Positions 7,067 through 10,610 of a stretch of DNA of 10,610 bases are shown one piece after another. Both the position numbers and the translations under genes were made by a program. The DNA is from CAYYMD01 sp964472875 (GTDB lineage Bacteria; Planctomycetota; Phycisphaerae; SM23-33). Position 1 is the first letter of the stretch. Every line of letters starts with the position of its first letter. The notes below the pieces were generated by a model, which did no database searches, was not told the DNA's origin, and worked only from the letters and a program-made list of their open reading frames with translations. The DNA lies in NCBI GenBank assembly GCA_964472875.1, contig CAYYMD010000071.1:1-10610 (forward strand), given 5' to 3'.

Positions 7067-7606
7067 ATGTTGCCTATAGGCCCGTTGATGAAGGAGCACC
7101 GCCTCATCGAGAGGATGGTGGCGGTGCTCGAAAAACAACTGCGGCGGATGGATTCGGGCGAATCGCCGGATGAGGTGGCGCTTGAGGCGGCGGTGGATTT
7201 CTTCGACACCTACGCCGACATGATGCACTACGGCAAGGAGGAGAAATACCTCTTCGCCGCGCTGAAGGAAAAGCAACTCTCGCAGGAGCACGCCTCGATA
7301 CTGGATGAACTTCTGGAAGAACACGACAGGGCGCGCAATCTCGCCCGCCGGCTGGACGATGCGCGGCTCAAATATCTGCGGGGCCAAGACGGCGCGGCCG
7401 GGGAGGCAGCATCGGCCGCAGGCGGGCTGGTGGAACTCTATCCCGCACACATGAAGAAGGAGGATGACCGGTTCTTCAAACCGAGCATGGAATACTTCAG
7501 CGACGGGGAAAAGGACGACATGCTCGAGAAGTTCGCCGAATTCGACCGGCATGTCATCCACGACAAATACACTCGCCGCGTCGAACAACTGGAAAAACAG
7601 GACTGA
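7067..7606 (+). CDS. Hemerythrin-like (HHE) domain protein
   Basis: This 179-residue protein is predicted to be a four-helix bundle binding a non-heme diiron site, and so to bind or sense O2 in the cytoplasm. Candidate ligands are H11 in KEHRLIE, H54 and E58 in MHYGKEEKYLF, H86 in LEEHDRAR, and H128 and E132 in YPAHMKKEDDRFF. These five H/E positions fit the canonical hemerythrin pattern. Additional histidines H162 and H165 lie in a C-terminal helix. There is no signal peptide or attached signalling domain. It ends 1 bp before the convergent glycoside-enzyme-like gene. Together with superoxide reductase and ferredoxin it suggests an oxygen-protection group. Roles in O2 delivery, O2 sensing or iron/NO handling cannot be told apart from sequence. 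Confidence 0.93.
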   Translation: MLPIGPLMKEHRLIERMVAVLEKQLRRMDSGESPDEVALEAAVDFFDTYADMMHYGKEEKYLFAALKEKQLSQEHASILDELLEEHDRARNLARRLDDARLKYLRGQDGAAGEAASAAGGLVELYPAHMKKEDDRFFKPSMEYFSDGEKDDMLEKFAEFDRHVIHDKYTRRVEQLEKQD

Positions 7607-7607
7607 C

Positions 7608-8729
7608 TTATTTTTCGAGGTCGCGGCTGGCTATTTGCGCGCGGCGGTAGTGGTGCAGTTCGAGCACGCTGATGACATATGCCAGCGTCGACTCGGCGCC
7701 CTGGTTGGAGTTCGGCCCGTTGGGCGTCAGGCCGTCGTAGCATCCGCCGGTGTTGGGGTTGTACATGGCAGCGCCAACGTCGTTGAACCCGGTGAACCAG
7801 CGGAAGCACCGCACGGCCGCATCCGCCCAGAACTTGTCCCGCGTGTGCCACGCGGCCGCAATACATGCCTGAACAAGCGCCTTGGCCTCGATGGGCTGCT
7901 GCTCGAACTTCGCCGGCTCGCCGCCGCGGACGAACCAACCGCGATTGCCTATTATAGACAGCCGCCCGTCGTCGCCGGTCTGAACCTCCAGGCACCACCG
8001 CAGCGCCTTAAGCGCCGCCTGTATCATGTCCTCCCGCTCCAGCATCGCCCCGCCGACCAGCATGGCCTGCGGCAGTTTGGCGCTGCCCCAGGTCAGTTCA
8101 TCTTCCCACCACGGCCAGTCGTCGTCGGCGTTGTCCCGCCATACCTCGTACAGCCGCCGGCAAAGCGAGTCCCGCAACTGCCGGGCCTGCGGGAAGTCGC
8201 CGTCGCCGTGGAGGTATTCGTCTATGCCGAGTATCGTGTAAGCCCACGGGCGGATGTGCTCGAAGCTCTCCGCCGCAGGCATCGCCTCGCGGAAGACCTT
8301 GTCGGCCAGGCCGACCACGTCGGCGGTGTGTCCGCGGCGGACCGCAACGCCCAGCCCCCACAGCGAACGGGCGTGGCTGTCTTCGGAGCCGACCTTCTCC
8401 GCCCACGCGCGGTCGTAACTCATCAGGTTCCTGAACCGCCCGGTAGTGGGCGTGAACGCGTACGCCAGAAACGCCAGGTAACGCTGCATGGCCACCAGGA
8501 GTTCGCTCAGCAGTCCGCCCGAGCCGGCCCGCACCTCCTTCTGAAGGTCGCAGAACAGCACCCCCGCCATAAGCGCGCGGGCATTGTCGTCGGTGCAGTA
8601 TCCGTGGTGAAGGTTGGGCGTGGCGAAGGTGGCGTGCTGGAGCATGGCCGTGTCGTCGGTCAGCACCATCAGGTGGCGCAAATCTATTTCCGGAAGCGGG
8701 TCAAGTTCCAGCGGCGGTAATACGCTCAT
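7608..8729 (-). CDS. Toroid-type (six-hairpin glycosidase-like) carbohydrate protein
   Basis: This 373-residue protein belongs to a family I recognise by its blocks but cannot name by activity. They are LTDDTAMLQHATFATPN (23-39) with HHGYCTDDNARAL; FRNLMSYDRAW (99-109) with SEDSHARSLWGLG; DDWPWWEDELTWGSAKLPQA (203-222); FEQQPIEAKAL (275-285); and NSNQGAESTLAYV (340-352). Regular helix pairs fit an alpha/alpha toroid. Relatives are often annotated as glycosyltransferases because similar domains occur beside or fused to GT4 enzymes; this protein has no Rossmann GT domain, so a glycosidase-like or phosphorylase-associated role is as likely. No signal peptide is present, so it should be cytoplasmic. 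The ribosome site is weak, and ACTGT-CTCT-ACAGT (8733-8746), an inverted repeat, covers the leader just before the start. Confidence 0.8.
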   Translation of the reverse strand: MSVLPPLELDPLPEIDLRHLMVLTDDTAMLQHATFATPNLHHGYCTDDNARALMAGVLFCDLQKEVRAGSGGLLSELLVAMQRYLAFLAYAFTPTTGRFRNLMSYDRAWAEKVGSEDSHARSLWGLGVAVRRGHTADVVGLADKVFREAMPAAESFEHIRPWAYTILGIDEYLHGDGDFPQARQLRDSLCRRLYEVWRDNADDDWPWWEDELTWGSAKLPQAMLVGGAMLEREDMIQAALKALRWCLEVQTGDDGRLSIIGNRGWFVRGGEPAKFEQQPIEAKALVQACIAAAWHTRDKFWADAAVRCFRWFTGFNDVGAAMYNPNTGGCYDGLTPNGPNSNQGAESTLAYVISVLELHHYRRAQIASRDLEK

Positions 8730-8868
8730 AAAACTGTCTCTACAGTATCTTCAAAACAAGCCGTCACTTGTTGTTGAGTTTACGGCGGCCGCGGATAATT
8801 TTCCAGTATTTCACCTGCGGCGATAACAAAATTTCCAACGGCGGGCGCTATCCATGTCTCGTGCAAAC

Positions 8869-8897
8869 TTGTCCGGCCGGCGGTGCGTGTGTATCAT
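8869..8897 (+). promoter_or_regulatory. Possible sigma-70 promoter for htpX
   Basis: TTGTCC (8869-8874) and TATCAT (8892-8897) are separated by exactly 17 bases, a fair match to the -35/-10 pair. This would give a leader of about 108 bases before htpX at 9012. A second possible -10, TATGCT (8966-8971), lies nearer the gene but lacks a -35. The 282-bp gap between the divergent genes holds nothing else that I can identify. Confidence 0.35.
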
Positions 8898-9011
8898 GTT
8901 ACGTCGAGGATTAATTGTCTTTCCACACGAACACGACACGAGGGTCGCGACGTATATATCTGCGATATGCTACAAAGCCCGAATGTTAAAAGCACGGAGT
9001 GAGGAGCAACG

Positions 9012-9845
9012 ATGTATAAAATCTGGAATAACATGAAAACCACCATGTTGATGGGCGGGCTGATGGGCCTGTGCCTCGGCGTGGGTTACCTGCTCGGCGG
9101 CCGGTCGGCCCTGCTGCCGGCGCTGCTGCTGGGCGGCGCGATGAACGTGGTGGCGTATTTCTTCAGCGACAAAATCGCCCTGGCAACCATGCGGGCGAAG
9201 GAAATCTCCCGACACGACGACCCCGAACTCTGGGACACGGTGCACCGCCTGGCCGAGCGCGCCGACCTGCCAGCCCCGCGCGTGTGCGTATCGCCCGCGG
9301 CCGCGCCCAACGCATTCGCCACCGGCCGAAATCCAAAACACAGCGCGGTCTGCGTCACGGCGGGCCTGCGCCGACTGCTGAACGAGCGCGAACTGGCCGG
9401 CGTCATCGCCCACGAACTGGCCCACGTCAAACACCGCGACGTGCTCATAAGCACCATTGCAGCGGTCGTGGCCGGGGCCATTACGTACCTGACATACCTG
9501 GCGCTTTTCTTCGGCGGCGACGACGACGAGGGCGGACCGCTGGTGGCTCTTGCGATGATGATACTGGCGCCCATCGCGGCCGGGCTTATACAGGCGGCCA
9601 TCAGCCGCTCACGCGAGTACGAGGCCGACCGCAGCGGCGCCGAGATAGCCGGCTCGCCCCGCGGCCTGGCCGACGCGCTGAACAAACTTAACGCCGCCTC
9701 GCGGCAGGTGCCGCTGAAGGTGCCCGATTCCCAGAGCAACATGTTCATCGTCGCCCCGCTGACCGGCGGCCGGGCCGCGAAACTCTTCATGACACACCCG
9801 CCGGTCGAAGACCGCATCCGCCGCCTGGCGGACATGGAGCGGTGA
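9012..9845 (+). CDS. htpX: Membrane zinc metalloprotease HtpX (M48)
   Basis: HtpX degrades damaged or misfolded inner-membrane proteins. This 277-residue copy has hydrophobic segments at about 12-30 and 33-51, then the active-site motif HELAH (134-138), with H134 and H138 as zinc ligands and E135 catalytic. Two more membrane segments follow at about 145-167 and 176-198. SREYEAD (200-206) supplies the third zinc ligand, most likely E202. The C-terminal THPPVEDRIRRL (261-272) is typical of the family, and the length is usual. GAGGAG (9001-9006) lies 5 bases before the ATG. Standing alone, divergent from the toroid gene, it is probably induced by envelope stress, though no operator is visible. 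Confidence 0.96.
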   Translation: MYKIWNNMKTTMLMGGLMGLCLGVGYLLGGRSALLPALLLGGAMNVVAYFFSDKIALATMRAKEISRHDDPELWDTVHRLAERADLPAPRVCVSPAAAPNAFATGRNPKHSAVCVTAGLRRLLNERELAGVIAHELAHVKHRDVLISTIAAVVAGAITYLTYLALFFGGDDDEGGPLVALAMMILAPIAAGLIQAAISRSREYEADRSGAEIAGSPRGLADALNKLNAASRQVPLKVPDSQSNMFIVAPLTGGRAAKLFMTHPPVEDRIRRLADMER

Positions 9846-10023
9846 ATATTCGGGCTATTCAAAACGTATGAAGAAGGCATAGCCACGACGCTGCATCCGG
9901 CCAAGCGAAACGATGGCGATCAGGCATTATGCCGGGACAATCTCTCTCATAGTTTTCGGCAGTGTCTGAGTGTCTGCTGGAGTAATGATAAATGAATAGG
10001 GTAAATTGCTTGCATGCTCCGGC
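9846..10023. other. Short intergenic stretch, no gene seen
   Basis: This lies between htpX (plus) and the GIY-YIG gene (minus), which converge here. It contains a perfect palindrome GGCATTATGCC (9923-9933) and a distant inverted pair GGCTAT/ATAGCC near 9854-9887, neither followed by a T-run. No convincing terminator or gene is visible. Confidence 0.5.
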
Positions 10024-10278
10024 CTAAGTGCCGGCGAGCCCCCTCTTTTCGCGCGAACCCGTGCAGGATTTGAGATACCTCTCGCGCACCATTGCGTAAG
10101 CACGGTCGGGATGATTTTCACTGTGGCATAAAATCCAGGGGCCGCGGCGGGCAGTGTAACTTTTCGCATGAGGATTGTTATGCTGGCCCAGACGCCTTAA
10201 AAGATTATTTGTGTGCCCCACATACAGTTGGCCACTTCTGGTGGACCTCAATATATAAACCACGTATGTTTTCCCCAT
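10024..10278 (-). CDS. Small GIY-YIG nuclease-domain protein (UPF0213/YhbQ type)
   Basis: This 84-residue single-domain protein has the GIY-YIG fold signature: VVYIL (residues 6-10, the GIY strand), LYVG (18-21, the YIG strand), then GHTNNLLRRLGQHN with the conserved arginine (R28/R29) and H33, and the metal-binding glutamate E66 in MVRERYLKS. Members cleave or bind DNA, but the role of the stand-alone family is poorly known. I chose the ATG at 10278 because it starts exactly at the domain; the open frame extends upstream only by reading through the tRNA gene. The ATG lies 4 nt beyond the tRNA 3' end with no Shine-Dalgarno site, so the mRNA would be almost leaderless after tRNA processing. 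It shares the tRNA promoter. Confidence 0.85.
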   Translation of the reverse strand: MGKTYVVYILRSTRSGQLYVGHTNNLLRRLGQHNNPHAKSYTARRGPWILCHSENHPDRAYAMVRERYLKSCTGSREKRGLAGT

Positions 10279-10282
10279 ATAC

Positions 10283-10356
10283 TGGGCCGTACTGGACTTG
10301 AACCAGTGACCTCCTGCGTGTCGAGCAGGCGCTCTGGCCAACTGAGCTAACGGCCC
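10283..10356 (-). tRNA. tRNA-Val(GAC), with C at position 33
   Basis: This 74-nt cloverleaf is complete. The acceptor GGGCCGT pairs with ACGGCCC plus discriminator A. The D-arm is GCTC/GAGC with GG in the loop, and the anticodon stem is CCTGC/GCAGG. A 5-nt variable loop and T-arm ACTGG/CCAGT with loop TTCAAGT follow. The 7-nt anticodon loop is TCGACAC, giving anticodon GAC, which reads Val codons GTC/GTT. Position 33, nearly always U, is C. CCA is not encoded and must be added. The GIY-YIG gene begins 4 nt downstream and a degenerate copy lies upstream. Confidence 0.9.
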
Positions 10357-10371
10357 GCAACGGTTAACTGC

Positions 10372-10400
10372 AAGTTAACCCGCATGGCGGATTGTGTCAA
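10372..10400 (-). promoter_or_regulatory. Promoter of the tRNA-GIY-YIG unit
   Basis: On the minus strand a perfect -35 TTGACA (10400-10395) and -10 TAACTT (10377-10372) are separated by 17 bases. Transcription would begin near 10365, about 9 bases before the mature tRNA. A perfect 8-bp dyad, GGTTAACT-GCA-AGTTAACC (10362-10380), covers the -10 and start site and could be an operator or a DNA-melting feature. Confidence 0.75.
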
Positions 10401-10414
10401 GAGTTGCAGACAGG

Positions 10415-10465
10415 GAGCCAGTGACCTTCCCGTTGGGACGCTCTGGCCAACTGAGCTAACGGCCC
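10415..10465 (-). pseudogene. Degenerate tRNA copy lacking anticodon arm and 3' half
   Basis: The 5' part (10441-10465) is base-for-base identical to the first 25 nt of the intact tRNA: acceptor 5' strand, D-arm and D-loop. The anticodon arm is replaced by a shorter, unrelated segment (10427-10440), 6 bases less than in the intact gene. The variable loop and 5' strand of the T-arm are recognisable (10415-10426), but the T-loop, 3' T-strand and acceptor 3' strand are gone. It cannot fold into a working tRNA. Confidence 0.85.
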
Positions 10466-10480
10466 GCAGCGGTTAAGTGC

Positions 10481-10509
10481 AAGTTAACCGGCATGGTGGA
10501 TTTTGTCAA
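10481..10509 (-). promoter_or_regulatory. Duplicated, intact tRNA promoter
   Basis: Minus-strand TTGACA (10509-10504) and TAACTT (10486-10481) are again 17 bases apart, so the duplicate kept a complete promoter although its tRNA decayed. The dyad is slightly damaged (GGTTAAGT-GCA-AGTTAACC, 10471-10489, one mismatch). Transcripts from here would run through the tRNA remnant into the intact tRNA and GIY-YIG gene. Confidence 0.65.
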
Positions 10510-10610
10510 GCGTGGCGGGCCCTTCAGTGGTGTAATTAATTGTGTGTAACTTTGCGGATTGGTGTTGATCGTGTCATCCGTCTGAAGCGAAGGCGAGCGT
10601 AGCGAGCCGG

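Larger units (their letters stand above)
10300..10510. repeat. Tandem duplication of tRNA 5' part and promoter
   Basis: Two units lie head to tail: 10300-10401 and 10415-10510. Across the best-matching 70 bases (10332-10401 against 10441-10510, offset 109) I count 5 differences, all in the promoter flank; the first 28 bases are identical. In the other part the offset is 115 because of the deletion in the anticodon arm of the second unit. Beyond 10510 to the window end I see no gene. Confidence 0.85.

Noticed and set aside
7464..8720. 418-residue plus-strand open frame opposite the toroid gene
   Set aside because: The minus strand encodes clearly conserved blocks; the plus frame is a GC-driven shadow that also starts inside the hemerythrin gene.
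8854..9036. 60-residue plus-strand open frame before htpX
   Set aside because: It overlaps the htpX start, has no ribosome site and no recognisable features.
10279..10341. N-terminal extension of the GIY-YIG protein to 105 residues
   Set aside because: The extra 21 residues are a translation of the tRNA gene and end before the conserved domain starts.
10415..10465. Second functional tRNA
   Set aside because: The anticodon arm is broken and the T-loop and 3' acceptor strand are absent.
10283..10510. Integration (att) scar of a mobile element at the tRNA
   Set aside because: Integrases leave a copy of the tRNA 3' end; here the extra copy is the 5' half with promoter, and no integrase gene is present, so local tandem duplication fits better.

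Overview
This GC-rich window most resembles the chromosome of an anaerobic or oxygen-avoiding bacterium. A member of the Planctomycetota, perhaps Phycisphaerae, is my best guess, with low to moderate confidence. The hints are the divergent sigma-70-like factor with a long basic N-terminus, the toroid-type carbohydrate protein, the superoxide reductase/hemerythrin pair, and frequent use of the Ile codon ATA despite high GC. No marker gene here settles the lineage.

Layout. Bases 1-438 are gene-free and hold GC-rich hairpins of one family (two near-identical copies 356 bp apart, plus a related third) and a short AT-rich repeat tract. A minus-strand gene (439-1950) encodes an exported MsrB-MsrA methionine sulfoxide reductase carrying an extra N-terminal region that looks like a SOUL/heme-binding-type domain. 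Divergent from it, behind an extended -10 promoter, lies a soluble three-PAS sensor histidine kinase (2111-4192), overlapped by 59 bp by its NarL-type response regulator (4134-4808). Next come five same-strand genes with good ribosome binding sites: a small solitary HicB-like protein, a sigma-70 family factor, a class II superoxide reductase, a small [4Fe-4S] ferredoxin and a hemerythrin-domain protein (5080-7606). A minus-strand toroid-type glycoside enzyme-like gene (7608-8729) converges on the hemerythrin gene with a 1-bp gap. The membrane zinc protease HtpX follows on the plus strand (9012-9845).

The right end (10024-10510) is a minus-strand unit. It contains a strong promoter, a tRNA with anticodon GAC (Val) whose base before the anticodon is C instead of the near-universal U, and a small GIY-YIG nuclease gene starting 4 nt after the tRNA. 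The tRNA and its promoter are tandemly duplicated with a 109-bp offset. The second copy keeps an intact promoter and 5' half but has lost the anticodon arm and 3' half.

How the genes fit together (inference): SOR reduces superoxide using electrons that the adjacent ferredoxin could supply; hemerythrin may bind or sense O2; MsrBA repairs oxidised methionines outside the cytoplasm; HtpX removes damaged membrane proteins. The two-component pair and the sigma factor are candidate regulators. No single feature proves a new system. The items most worth checking are the SOUL-like/MsrB/MsrA fusion, the SOR-ferredoxin-hemerythrin cluster behind a sigma factor, and the tRNA/GIY-YIG/duplicated-promoter locus.
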